A stretch of 64,000 nt of DNA from Nemertoderma westbladi (GCA_032718475.1 JAUCBJ010005377.1:1-64000); one strand, 5' to 3'. Shown: positions 1 to 11,639, counted from the stretch's first letter. The notes: generated from the letters alone by a model not told the origin. Numbers and translations are program-made.

Positions 1-681
1 TTGGGTGCCATTTTGTGTTTGTGAGATGAGGTATGAGGATGGGGAATATTTTCAACTCGGTATTCTCTATTACTTTATAAATTAACTTATTTAAATCCCA
101 TAAATTTCTGTCTGACAGTTGATTTACCTTCGCAGTTTGCAGAAGCTATAGTGCATCGGTATCCGCGCTATCATCATTTAGTATTTATATGGCTGGGAGT
201 GGGAGGGGGGGGGGGCAAATCCTAATGAATTGCGCGACATACTTTATTACCCTCTCCCCTCCTAAGTTGTTAATGGATTGTCCTCCTTGGTAGATTAAAT
301 AAAATAACATTTTCAGTTTTATTCACAAACATTCAACAAACACCAATAACACCACGTCAAGCCACTGGAAATCAATATGAGGTTTTAACAATTCCTTGAT
401 AAATTTACCCTCAACCGATGTTAGTAAATTAACCACATCAAAAAAACATTTTATCGTTAACAAATTATTTAAATACGTAGGAAGAATAATATAAATATAA
501 AGTTATAATATATTTTTAAAATGATTTATTTTTTATTATATTTTTAATATTTCATTGCGATGCACAGTCAGGCCGTATATATACTCCTAAAAAATACAAT
601 TTTAATTAACTTTACAGAAACTGAGTTTTTCGTACGAATTTATTTGCCGTTATTTTTATATTTTGTAGTTTTTATACTAGA
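1..681. other. AT-rich intergenic sequence, no gene seen
   Basis: No open frame with recognisable similarity on either strand. The only visible feature is an 11-base G run at 205-215. The sequence is strongly AT-rich up to the abrupt GC-rich SINE at 682. Confidence 0.6.
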
Positions 682-895
682 GCGGGGTAGCTCAGTTGGT
701 TGAGCGCTGGGCCTGCAATCTAATGGTTGTAGGTTCAGCCCCGCCAGGGTCCACTACATGAGTACCAGTTAAATAACTGGGAGCAAATCTTGGGATAGGA
801 GTAGCGCCCACCCCTACCCTCGGGTAGTAGCTATCGAAAGAGGAGCCTTCGGGTCGCCTCCGGCTTCGGCCGACTGTTTGCTTTTGCTTTTTGAT
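682..895 (+). mobile_element. tRNA-like SINE
   Basis: The first 64 bases resemble a tRNA. GCGGGG at the 5' end pairs with CCCCGC at 739-744, TAGCTCAGTTGG is a good A box, and GGTTCAGCCCC is an imperfect B box. The fold is too short and its T arm too poor for a functional tRNA. A GC-rich body follows with a small hairpin (CCAGTTA/TAACTGG) and several GC-rich dyads near 820-875, before AT-rich sequence resumes. A tRNA-derived head plus an unrelated GC-rich body is the normal SINE layout. No target duplication could be fixed, so both ends are approximate. A structured noncoding RNA is the alternative. Confidence 0.5.
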
Positions 896-2154
896 ACACA
901 AAAATAATATTATTAATTAAACATGAAATATGCAGTGCAGAAATCAAACTAATTGTGGGGAAATGTTTTGTAAGATGAAGGAAATCTAGGCGAACCAGTT
1001 GTTGGAGCTGAGAGATAAACATCGTTTCTAAATGAATAGCACAATGAAGTTATGCGGAATGGGGAACAAATTACAGCGCTACTAATTTGTATCTCTGATT
1101 ATCTGGATGGGTGTCCAGCTGTCCACCAGGGAACTCAAAAGACGTCAACTACAGTTTTGGCTCATGTAAAACAGACTTCCAAAACTACCGGTATCTACTA
1201 CGACCAGGTTCGCCAGTTATAAACAAAAAGGAATCCGTCGTCTATGTATAATTATTGTAAATTCAACCTTTCCGGGAATTCTAAATCATTGAGCTCTAAA
1301 TCCAAACTTATATTCAATACGATTAACTTAAAGGTCGTTTATTGGCCTTTAACTTAAACTATTAACTTTCTTTTTAATTTTGTGTCTAAACAAAACAGAG
1401 AATAAAGTCAATAAGTAAACAATAAAATATAAAAATTATAGGACATTATTACAAATCAATAATAATAGCTTAATTAATTCCACAACCGATACCAATGCCG
1501 ATACCCAATGTTCCAGAATATAATTATGGATGCAACTGAGGCAAGGCAGTGATTCACAAAACGTATAAAAACAATAATATTAATCACCTTAACCTTAAAT
1601 ATCGAGAGGAATTACTATTTACATAATTGTGTGTAAAGCAACACGTTACAGTGTTACTGATCCGGGTGGTTTGTTACACGAACTCATTTAGCGAGTTAGC
1701 GCTAATAAACCTCTCAGAGTTTAGAGTTCATTGAATATAAAAGTTGAAAAAGGTCGGAACAAATTTTCAACAAAATTTGTTCGCAAAAAAATTTTGTCAA
1801 GTCAAAAGGTATTGCAATTTAGCGTTCGCAGTTGCCTATAATATCCGTTGAGTCTGCTACTTGGAGCTACTTATCTAATATTTAACTTGTAATTTGTTTA
1901 ACTATGGTTGCCATGAGTAACGGATACCCATTCAACGTCACAAACCACATATACTCATATCGAGTGCTGTTCGACTGATGTGGCACAACCAATCGACTTT
2001 ATAAAGTAAGATACAGACTTACAGTAGTACAAACATGCAATCAATTCCTGCAGAGAAAATAAAGATCATTGTTCTCATTGTCTGCTAGTAGTTATTGACC
2101 ACTGGTAATGAATGTATATCGTTAAACTGTATATCAATATTCTTACAACGCCAT
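896..2154. other. Intergenic, downstream of the eEF2 kinase gene
   Basis: No supported gene. The sequence is AT-rich with short stop-broken frames only. It lies 3' of the minus-strand eEF2 kinase gene and may include alternative 3' UTR sequence. Confidence 0.5.
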
Positions 2155-2160
2155 TTTATT
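2155..2160 (-). promoter_or_regulatory. AATAAA overlapping the eEF2 kinase stop codon
   Basis: On the minus strand the last codons read GAA TAA AA, so a canonical AATAAA hexamer contains the TAA stop at 2158-2156. If used, cleavage would leave a 3' UTR of only 10-30 bases. Another minus-strand AATAAA lies near 1336-1341. Confidence 0.35.
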
Positions 2161-4446
2161 CGTCTATCATCCCCCAACATTCCTCAGCGAAGGCGTAATA
2201 CTTATTAGCCATTCGGCCCTTCATGGCGGCCATGGCAGCGTCGGCAGCGGAGGTGAAGAGGTCCCCGCCCTTCTGGTAGTCGACATCGAGATGGAACCCC
2301 CCGAGTTGGTGCATCTCGGCGAGTCGGGCCAGCAGCGAGTAGGACGGATCGTCGGTAATCGCGTCGAACTCCCCTCCTTCATCCTCCTGCTCCTTGCCGA
2401 TCGCTTCCTCGTACCAGTACGTCGCCTCCAACCAATCCCGATCGCGATCGGCGGGCAACCCCTCCCCGGTATCGTAGCAGCGCGCCAGCAGCACCATGGA
2501 GCGACGGTCCCCAGCCTCGGCCGCTTGAACGAGGTACTCGAAGGCTTTACCGACGTCGACCGCGACCTCGGCGTCCGGGAGGACGTCGTTAACGAGGCCC
2601 GAGTAGAGTCGGGACATCGCGATGATGGCCTCGAGGACGTCGCAGACGGCCGCCTGTTCGAGGTGGAACAGGGCCGAGTCCATGTCGATGTCGTCGTGGT
2701 TGAATCGGCCCATCTCGTGGTACTTGGCCAAGTCGAGATGGACCCGACCCAAGGAGGAGCCCACGCCGATGGACTCGAGTTTCGAGTTGAGTTTCAGGAA
2801 GTCGAGTTGGCCCCCGACGTGGGACGGACGCCGTTGCCATTCCGCTAGCCGGTTTATACCGAGCGCTGTTTCCATCTGAAACAAATGAAATATAATGAAT
2901 TAAAGAGAAGTGTTTCTATAAATCACTATAATGTTACATCGAAAGGGTACCGTAACCGAACAATTAAAGAGAGACAATGTGTCATAAATACAAATACACC
3001 ATGTAGACCTTCTTGGTGCCTATAAAGTATATAGAGCTAAAGTACATTAACAATGAAATAATGGATGATAGCGGATTCCTCTAAATATATTATAAAGATA
3101 AAATTTACCTCGGAATTCTGTATTTCCGTTTCTTCCTGTAGAACAGTGTCCTTCCGTCGTCTTGGAAACGGGGGACGAACAGGTTCCCAGACCCCGTCGT
3201 CGCTGGACTCGCTACGCCGCGCCGGGTAAGCGCCCCCAAGCGGGCACTCGATGCCCTCGTCGGGACTCTGGGGCCAATCGGGGGTCAGCGGGGAGGAGGG
3301 AGGCGACGACAGAAGGGAGGAGCCGCTCCTCCTAGCCTCCCTCGCCGACGACATGACCATGGACTCGGCGCCGCGGCACTGTGTTTTAGCGGCAATTTGC
3401 TTGCGTTCGTGGTCCCGCAGCCACTCCCGCTCGCGATCCGACAGGTCGAACTGTTCCAGAGAGAAGCCGCGACAGATTCGGTTGCACACGTGGGAGCGGA
3501 AGAACAAGGCCATCCCCTTGGTGCCGAGGTCCCCGTCCCCGTAGCCCTTCCCGTTGGCCGTGTGGATCTGGGGGTCCGTGTACAGATCCCCGACGCCCTG
3601 CACGTCCACCACGATGACCTCGTGGTCCGAACGCTCGAAGGTGAAGTGGCTGAAGGCCTGCGGGGTGCAGCGGGCTGCCTCGTCCTCGACGAATCCGGAG
3701 TTGCTGTTGTACTTGATATAAACGCCCTCGATAAAATGCTCGATGTGGTACAGCGGTTTCCCTTCACGTCCGACAAACTCGATTACCGACATCTGCATTA
3801 TGTCCACCTTTTTGGGCGGATTGTGTCGGTTGTATTCCTCCCCCCACAGTTTCGCGTCCATCTGGAGGCGAACATCCTCAAAGTAAACATCCCTATCGAC
3901 CTTCTCGAAATACTGCTTAGCAACGTAGTTGTATTTCCATGACAACTTGTCGTCGTTCAACATATATGCCTTCTTTAAGCGGAAACATTGCCGCATTGCG
4001 CCGTGCGCGAAAGATTGCGACTCGATCTTCACGGCGACTTCGTCGGTGACCCAGGTTTTCGTTACCGCGTTGTACCTGTATCGCAAGGCGGTTTCGGTAG
4101 CGATATTGTGCAACAGATGCGAGGCCCAGGGGTCCTTGAGCATTCGCGACTTGCGTATCGCGTTGCGCCAGTACTTACGAAGGACTTGGGAGCGCTGGGC
4201 GGAGATGGGTGGTTTGGGATGGCCGTGGAGATACCCGCCGTTGGGGAGGCTGCAAGCGCGGTCTAACGGATGGTGCGATTTCCCCGGGATCGGTATGTTA
4301 TTAGCGAAGACCGCGTCGCTTTCGGATACACTGAAGGAGACCCTACCGGATACTGAATCCTTCTTCTTCGTACTTCCACTGTCGCTGTATTCGTGTATCG
4401 GGAAGAGAATAAAATCCTCGCAATCGTCGTCGCTTATACTCGACAT
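2156..4446 (-). CDS. EEF2K: Eukaryotic elongation factor 2 kinase (alpha-kinase), two coding exons
   Basis: Calcium/calmodulin-dependent kinase that phosphorylates eEF2 and slows translation elongation in the cytosol. Exon A is 4446-3109 (446 codons, ending TCC GAG then GTAAAT). Exon B is 2875-2156 (acceptor TTTCAG before ATG GAA). The junction is phase 0 and gives 685 residues; human eEF2K has 725. A calmodulin-binding segment lies at about 88-107 (W93, then DPW at 105-107). The alpha-kinase domain spans about 115-330, with YNYVAKQYFEKVDRDVYFED, WGEEYNRH, VDVQGVGDLYTDPQIHT and a GYGDGDLG glycine-rich loop. A short disordered serine-rich linker follows, then SEL1-like helical repeats in exon B (GRVHLDLAKYHE, AAEAGDRRSM, AAMAAMKGR) and the conserved acidic tail. 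Both exons are far more GC-rich than their surroundings. The position matching the human autophosphorylation threonine appears to be Ala360. Confidence 0.93.
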
Positions 4447-5525
4447 TGTCGGACTGTCGGACCGACTGTCTGCACAATAATAGCTCAGATATATACAACC
4501 CCGACAGTGATGTAAAGCAGAGAATAAACAGAGCCAAACCGCCTATAATATAGGTTGATAGGAGATGATTGTATTTGTTTACGCTGAGACATCGCCGAGT
4601 ATCTGAGGTATGCATGTAATATATTCTGGAATATATATTTTCTTGTGAATATGAAATATAATTTGGCCGCCTTGTTCAGTTGTTGGAGCGAACCAATTCT
4701 GCAATTGCCAATATAATCTGGCTATCCAGCTATCCTGGTAATACTGTAGGCCTAATACTTATCCCAGTACAGCAGTACCGGTATCCTGTTAGCCACCTGT
4801 CAGCTTGTAATCTGGTAATACTGAAATATGAAATACAGAAATATAAATTCAGAAATTAGGCCTATAATTACGGTACCTATATATTATTCTGATATTTGAT
4901 ATTATTATTACTGTATTAGGCTTATGTTTAATATTGAGGTGGAGGAAGCAGCAGCTTATTGCACCTGTGCAGACATAATATAAAACAACAGTCAAATTAT
5001 TTAAACTGAAACAAACTAAGTACCTTACCTACTACTACGTAGCACTAATTAATGTTGATAAGAGTGTATGTAAACCAAAGTATGTAACATAAAATCATAC
5101 TTAAAATAAACATGTGAAGTGAATAGTAATTTAAATTATGGCTGTAGGTAGAGCATACAGTAGGGCTTAAAAATATCTTAAATTACACAAATTCGAACGT
5201 GAAATAAAATTATGGTTTACACAAATAGGACGAACAAATTTATATATTTAAAAACTTGATTTAATTATATGTAGCATTTTTAAAACTTATGTTTTATTAT
5301 TTGGTTAAAATTAAAAGAAAGTTAAAAATTAAATTAAGAACGAACAGTAAAGCCGCGAGTAAAAACTATTGAAAGGACATAGTTAAAAACGTCCATTATA
5401 TAGGATCAAAATAAATAAATACAGTTTGTCAATTAGTTAATTAGATATGAAATATTAATGAGGTCTAATGTGTATAATAAAATGGTGATAAAAAGTTTTA
5501 ATAGAGGTTTGAAAAAGTTAGTTTT
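4447..5525. other. Intergenic, upstream of the eEF2 kinase gene
   Basis: AT-rich sequence with no supported gene. The first few hundred bases should hold the eEF2 kinase promoter and 5' UTR, but I see no convincing TATA or initiator signal. Palindromic words such as ACCGGT and TAGGCCTA occur around 4745-4860. Confidence 0.45.
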
Positions 5526-5690
5526 TAAAGTTAAAAAGTGGTGATATAAAGTTTTAAATTAAGTTAGAAAAAGTTTAAAAGTTAAAAAGCCGGTAATAAA
5601 AGTTTTAATTAAGGCGAGAAAAATATTAAAAGTTAAAAAGTGGTAATAAAAGTTTTAATTAAGGCGAGTAAAATATTAAAAGTTAATAAG
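5526..5690. repeat. Short AT-rich tandem repeat, about 50-bp unit
   Basis: Roughly three units of about 50 bp, each containing GTTAAAAAG, then GGTAATAAAAGTTTTAATTA, then AAATATTAAA. It sits just beyond the 3' end of the minus-strand LINE fragment at 5737-5976 and may be that element's 3' UTR. Confidence 0.5.
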
Positions 5691-5736
5691 TAAAAAGAGT
5701 AATAAGTTAAGAGTTACTATGGAAGATATTTTACTT

Positions 5737-5976
5737 TTACATAGAACACCATGATGGTGTAAACTTTAGCGGGAAATCTTTAAAATGGGAGTTCAAACGG
5801 GTTTTAAAAGAGTTACGGTTGGGGGCGGTTACAACGGCATTGGATAGCGAGTTCCAGGGATCGATGACTCGGAAGTGGAATGTCGTGTTTCTCTGCAGCA
5901 GCCGAGGACGGGGTTTCTGATGATACATTAATCGATGAGGGAGTTGTAACCTATAAACCCGGCACGCGTTTGACAC
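5737..5976 (-). mobile_element. LINE 3' fragment (C-terminus of a CR1/Jockey-type ORF2)
   Basis: A 79-codon frame ending in a natural stop contains FRVIDPWNSLSNAVV and NSFKTRLNSHFKD. These match the terminal motif of CR1/Jockey-like ORF2 proteins (VxxWNSLPxxVV...NSFKxRLD). Only the last part of the protein remains. The upstream boundary coincides with the start of the RTE fragment at 5977, suggesting that element inserted into or abutted this one. Clade assignment is tentative. Confidence 0.55.
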
Positions 5977-6982
5977 TCACTAGAGGGAGCCCAACGGCTC
6001 CTCAGCTCATTAGAACATGCTGCTTCTAGTGTTGGTCTTTTTATTAACTCCAGAAAGAGCTAAATTTTGACAGTTAACTTTGAAAGTTCTCAGCAAGTCT
6101 CTGATCGGATGAGCATAAGCTCAAAGGATGGTATGCTTGAGCATGTGGACGACTTCTGTTACCTGGGATCATGGATCCGGAAGTCAGGTGAGAACCTTCG
6201 AATACGTAAGGGAAAGGCATGGGCAGCCTTGAATAGGCTTTCCAGGATTTGGAAGTCACCGAGAATTAATCGGAAACTTAAGGTCCGATTATTTAGAGCA
6301 GCAGTAGTTCCAGTACTCCTATATGGGAGTCCATGCTGGGCTCTAACTGCTGAGGACACCAAATCTATTCACAAGAATGCTACGCCGGGTTCATTGTGTC
6401 AAGTACAATGCACACATCTCCAACTAGACACTATATAACATTGGAGGTGTCTCATTGGTTCCCCCAAGCTTGACACTAGAACAAAATCGCCTCCGCTTTG
6501 CAGGACATTGCTTTCGCCGTGAGGACCAGCCAGTGCATAATCTTGTACTTTGGCAGCCTCATGGAGTGAATAAGCATGGTGGACAGCCCATGACTTTCTT
6601 GAGACGCATCTTAAAGGACACTGGCCTTGAAGATGCGGATGATCTAGCAAATGTCATGGGTGATAGGGAGTTGTTGGTATGTTTTGTATAATCTTATCCA
6701 TCCATATCAAAAACATATGTTCAGTTAACCAGTACAGCAGTGTATTTCAGTAGTTATAAAGATTCAAGATATCTGACTGTCAACCACACGGAATACCTAA
6801 TTGTATATACCTCTACAGCCCGGACCGGTACCCAATCACCTGTACCGCTTACACATACCGTTATACAGTATGATAATTGTATAATATTACATATCACACC
6901 AGTTGTGGAAGGTAATTTTGTCGACAGGCCGGCACAGCATTCTTAAAAATGCAGCTGCAATGCAGCATGCCGATCCTAGTAC
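5977..6982 (+). mobile_element. 5'-truncated RTE-type retrotransposon copy, interrupted by a MITE
   Basis: Homologous to the 3' part of the element at 11640-15410, starting in the RT region just after the FADD box and running through the C-terminal motifs (RKLKVRLFRAAVVPVLLYGS, NRLRFAGHCFRREDQPVHN) to the 3' end GATCCTAGTACTAG. A deletion removes codons after DTKS and shifts the frame near 6365. In-frame stops are present. The copy is broken at 6674 by a 227-bp insertion. It is otherwise nearly identical to the longer copy, so the family is young. Confidence 0.85.
6675..6901. mobile_element. Small MITE inserted in the RTE copy
   Basis: Comparison with the uninterrupted copy at 15330-15350 shows an insertion whose ends read TGGTATG and CACACCA, a 7-bp imperfect terminal inverted repeat. 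It is flanked by GTTGT at 6670-6674 and 6902-6906, a likely 5-bp target duplication. It has no coding capacity. The superfamily is unknown. Confidence 0.55.
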
Positions 6983-7014
6983 TAGTAGAGTTCAACACTA
7001 AAGAATCACCCTAC

Positions 7015-9500
7015 ATTAGAAAATGTGAAAATGATGAATTCAGGCTGCTAAACAAATTCCTCTGCTGTACCCGCACCCAAGGAACCAAATCAATGGAAAG
7101 ACGTAAACGATAACACCCATAAATCGAAATTGCAATCTTAACTTCAAGAAAATACTGAGTCTGTTAGAGAACATCATACTCTGAAGACCAAGCTATAATG
7201 CGCAGATTCCAGAAAATTTATTTAAGTCACGTTATTCTGGAATATTTCATGTTGAATCATTGGTGAGTAATCTTATGGGTAATATAAATAGAGTACGAGG
7301 TGCTGGGGGTAATCGTACACAAGTCCCTATTTAAAACAATTACCCCCCAGCACTCTGGATACAATATTGTTGGCGTTTTAGCAGAGCTACATAATATAAA
7401 CCAAAGTCTCTTTTTTGTCTCCGGGTGGGGGGGGGGGGGGGGGGGGGGTATGCCACAGATACTTCCAAGTCTAAGGACTGTTATGATGATTTTTTTTGGA
7501 AGACTTCATCAACTTATTGAAAGCAACAATCACTCAGTTCCATATTTGCTCATGGATACAAATGCGGATTTCGGAAACTTAGGTGGAGACGGAGACCGTC
7601 ACCTAACTAAACAACCAAGTCCACGCGGAATATGGTTTCATAGGTTTCTCGAAACCAACAACCTTATAGCTGCGGGTACTCTAAATGAGTTCTCAGGATC
7701 CTCAACTTCTTTTACAGGACCACAGGGCAGTTCATATATAGATCACATTGTTACTACTTCATATGGTTACAATCAGATAGTTGAAGGTGAGTTGTATCTT
7801 CCGTGTATGCAGATGTATTCAGACCATTCTCCAGTCTGTGCCGTAATAAGGGTACCAACAGAAAGCAATAATATAGAGAACACACCAAACTTAAAATGTA
7901 AACTTAAAAAAATGGCACAACGTTGTTCTTGGGAGAAATCCACAGCTGAAAATATTGAGAATTATAAAAGTTACATTGATCACCACCTGGATGTTCTACA
8001 CTTGGATAATAATCACCACCTCCAATGGAACAATGATGACCTAAATAAATATATGGAGTTTTTCTAAAGCATTATCATTGAAGGTGCCAATTGATATATC
8101 CCCATTACTAGATTTCGAAGAAAACAAAGAACTTACGGATACGAAACAAAACCATTTCAGATCATACAAAAATCATGAGTGAACTTTACACTATTTGGTT
8201 GTAAAATGGTAAGGAAAAAGACGATCCCTTTGCTACGGCATATGAGGAATCTAAGAAGTCACTAAAGGCGTCTAAAAAACTTTTTTGCAAAATCTGCGGT
8301 ACGGACGAAAACAGGTAATGTTGTTCATAGTAATAAAACACAATTATTCTGGCAGAATTTCACAAATAAGAATACAGCAGCACCGGAGTCTATGGTGGAT
8401 ACTTTTATTGAAAACCTCTCATCATCAATGCATGCAGCGAAATCAGACTTAGATGACAAACTCCCAGAACTTAGTTGCGTATCTGACTTACAAAATGGAG
8501 GGAAAATCATTACCTACAATCTCCGAAGATTCCGTAATAAAGTCACTAAAGTGTATCGCCAATGGCAAGGCTCTTGACATCATGAATCTGATGGCAGAGC
8601 ATTTATTTGAGATGGATGAAGATAGATTGGCAATCCATTTCAGCGCAATATTTAATGCGTCTTTTCGGCTGCAAGCTCTGCCAATCTCATTTGGAAAAAC
8701 TTTGATAACTTACATCTAAAAAGGAAGCGGTCGCTATATCGAATGATATAGAGGCCCATATCTATAGTAAGCATATTTGGAAAACTATTTGAAGCTATAG
8801 TGCTCAGAAACTTTGTACTCCCATATACCTCATCATACCCATCTCAATATGGATATCGGAAATCAGTTGGATCTGACCTAGTTGTAGCGATGCTCCAAGA
8901 AATGATTGAATATCACGACAAGAAAAACAAAGACATTATATACCAGTTAGATGTAGCATCAGCTTTCGACAATGTATCCTTTACAATTTTGTTTGAGAAG
9001 CTATCTGAAATCATATGTCCATTTGTCTGTTTGACTTTGCTCGATTATTATTTAAATAGTCTAGTCTTTCTCAAGTTTGGCGACATGGTGACTGCCTGTG
9101 GAATTAAAATGACAACTGGCCTGAGGCAAGGGTCTTTATTATCTCCCTGCTTCTTCAACCTCTATATCAAAGATTCAATCTCCTCTGCAGAAAGCATTCG
9201 AGTAGGAACCCATATAGATGGGTATGTAAGACACATAACCTCCATAAGGGAATAAAACATGTTGGCCTCGGTAGCAGTACATACTATAGAGCTTCATGGT
9301 CTTCCCCCTACCATCCTTATATTCCATGTGTTTACACCAGTATCACAAAGAAACTATCAAATCAATCCTAAATCACGGTGAACCAACAACGACAGACGTG
9401 ATAAATGCAGACTTTATATTAAAATGCTACTCAATTGGTTCTGGTGGATTTATGGCAAAACACAAGCGCATTCTAGAGTATTTCCACATTAACACTTAAA
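7015..9500 (+). mobile_element. Degenerate non-LTR retrotransposon (endonuclease and RT remnants)
   Basis: The frame at 7300-8067 carries the second half of an APE-type endonuclease: LLMDTNADF, a phenylalanine-rich middle, SSYIDHIV, and YSDHSPVCAV. Further frames at 8392-8719 and 8800-9255 carry RT motifs: QYGYRKSVGSD, YQLDVASAFDNVSF, and TTGLRQGSLLSPCFFNLYI. The YADD-type box is not recognisable. Multiple stops and frameshifts and a 22-base G run at 7427-7448 break the reading frame. The clade cannot be named from what remains. It differs from the RTE and CR1/L2 elements elsewhere in the window. Confidence 0.7.
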
Positions 9501-9671
9501 CTGGACTGAAATAGATAAGACTGTACAAATTATACATAGAGATTATAATACCTTGGACATGTAACTTTTATTATGCTATCGTCTATGTAATGTGTTGGGC
9601 CATTTTAATTATTTTACTTGATATTTTATTTAAATATACATCTGGCTTGACTAGATTTGAACGAAATGAAA

Positions 9672-9711
9672 AACGAAATGAAATGATATGATATGATATG
9701 ATATGATATGT
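9672..9711. repeat. Microsatellite, ATATG pentanucleotide
   Basis: Five to six copies of a 5-bp ATATG/TGATA repeat follow a few ATGAA-like units. It could be the simple-sequence tail of the degenerate LINE that ends near 9500. Confidence 0.6.
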
Positions 9712-9719
9712 TGATGGGC

Positions 9720-11254
9720 CTATGACCAATTTGTTTGAAACTGAAATTCGACAAATTTACAGTTGAAGTAGCTGCTGGAAGATTGAGCAGGAAGAAATGC
9801 TCTACTAATTCCGGTTTGGAAGATGTGAGATTCACATCTTTTGCAGCTGTGCTGCTATGATTTAACCTTTGATGCATAGTTTGATTTTTTTTTTATCAGA
9901 TTCATAATCAATGAATTATGCTCTTTTAAAAGTGAATCGCTTGCACGAGCATCATCTAATGCACTGTGGCGATTTTCTTTGATCATAGATGGTAGAATAT
10001 CTGTGGCCTTCCTTGTTGTTTTGGAAACTTGTTTCGGAATTGTTGTTTCTTTTTGAGTTGGTTCCAGAAGGATTGATTAGTGTCATTCAATACACAGTCG
10101 ATGGACTCAGGATTTGGAATACTGGGCTTACGTTGTGATGTTTCACACTTGGTTGCAACGGATCTCCCATTGACTGATTCTATGCTCGCAGCCGATTCAC
10201 CAACACTATTTTCCGTCATAGAGATCTCTGAGTCTGATTCATCATCATATTCAGGTTGCCTAGGGTGCAGTTGGTGCATGCCCTGTTGTTAGTTGTGTTT
10301 TTTTTTATATTTATCGTCGGCAACAATGTTTTTCCGTTTGATTTTCTTCAACCTTTTCACACAGTATTCTTTTCAGGTGATCTTTTTGAGAGATTTAATT
10401 GGGATTCTAACTGTTCAATTTTTTTAAAACTTGCATTACACTGTGTGCTTAACGACTTAACTTCCAGTTGTAATGATGTAACCAAGTTTATTAGTTCTAG
10501 TACACCATAGGCCACTGCTCTGGATATATTTACCCGTGAGTTTATGAGTTTATAGCTTTTGTGTATGCAACAATAGAGAATTCCGCAACGTCTGTAGCAA
10601 GCTCTTTAATGGATTTCCTATTGACACAGCTACATGTTAATCCTGCCTTTTCTCCAATAACATTAGTAACAATTTCTTTTAGTAAGTCTTTTTTGACAGG
10701 AACTCAAAGTAAGTTGCTTCAAGTTTACTATTAGATCTTACTTGGGATTCTGGATTAGCCGAATGTCTGATAAAGCTGATACAAAAGTATGGGCTGTGCT
10801 CATAGATTGCAAGTATTTCCACAGATCTTTTCCATGAAGTAATTCCGCATTTTTTGTAGCTTGCTGGCATGTGATTGACTTGATCGAAACTCTGGTGTGG
10901 CTGACTTTGACTTGTGATAAATTCAAATTTGCAAACTGGTTTAAAAGGTTTGAAAGTTAAGTCAGTGACTACTTTCTTGTGTTCCATGATTCCCATGTTC
11001 TCCAGACACTCTCTTATCCATTGGCGGGATTTTTTGCTGTCTTTGCATAAGGGGGATAAGAAGGTTAGATCCTGAGCAACCGCAAGTGCATAAAAACAAG
11101 CGAAGATCCCGCAGGCGAAGGAGTTTTTCTGTTTTTCTGTAGGACTGTGACGGTTACGCATTTGTAACTTCCACCTGCTATGTTTTTTGACTTGATTGTT
11201 GCAGGTACAATAATCAATTAAATTAAGTATGTCCACAATGCTATATGTAACCAT
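9720..11254 (-). pseudogene. Remnant of an element with a Ulp1-like (C48) protease motif and coiled coil
   Basis: The minus-strand frame 11254-10679 contains NSFACGIFACFYALAVAQD, which resembles the catalytic-cysteine region of Ulp1/C48 cysteine proteases (DCGxF). A shifted frame then reads KDLLKEIVTNVIG...KSIKELATDVAEFS. At about 10500-10380 a leucine heptad pattern (LVTSLQLEVKSLS...IEQLESQLNLS) suggests a coiled coil. The frame at 10279-9983 is Ser/Asp-rich with no known domain. Several stops and frameshifts separate the pieces. C48 proteases occur in several eukaryotic transposon groups, so a mobile element is likeliest, but its class is unknown. Confidence 0.4.
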
Positions 11255-11319
11255 GTGCTATGTAACTATATGTAACAATGCTATAGTTACCTCTCAGGCA
11301 AACTGAAAGTTTTTTTGTA

Positions 11320-11609
11320 AAAACATACGTTGTATTATCGACACTGCTATTCATAAGCTAGATCCCTAGATCTAGAAATAAGTTTAGTAGCTGTTTATGA
11401 ATAGGTCTTTTTTGTAAGAGCTAGTTGAAACTAAATTTTGTAAATGTTCTTACTAAAATCGGTTGTTTTTAGTAACATATAGCTTGATATAGCTCTTACT
11501 AAAAATAGTTGCAGCTCTTACTAAAAGTTGTCACTAAGTAGTTGTAACTAATACTAACTCTATGAATACCATAACATACATTATAACTAATACTAACTCT
11601 ATGAATACC
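11320..11609. repeat. Short direct and inverted repeats upstream of the RTE insertion
   Basis: CTATTCATAA near 11347 and TTATGAATAG near 11393 form an inverted pair. The phrase AACTAATACTAACTCTATGA occurs twice, about 35 bp apart (near 11546 and 11584). GCTCTTACTAAAA also recurs. No gene is seen. Confidence 0.4.
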
Positions 11610-11614
11610 GCCCC

Positions 11615-11639
11615 AGGTCGCATATATAATACCTATTAC
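11615..11639 (+). repeat. Left target-site duplication of the RTE-type element
   Basis: This 25-base stretch recurs with one mismatch at 15411-15435, immediately after the element's TAG-rich 3' end. It fixes both ends of the insertion. Confidence 0.9.

Noticed and set aside
682-745. Functional tRNA gene
   Set aside because: Only 64 bases between acceptor arms, poor T arm and B box; better explained as a SINE head.
2291-2848. 185-codon plus-strand frame
   Set aside because: Antisense shadow of the GC-rich eEF2 kinase exon B.
3397-3942. 181-codon plus-strand frame and neighbouring plus frames
   Set aside because: Antisense shadows of the alpha-kinase exon.
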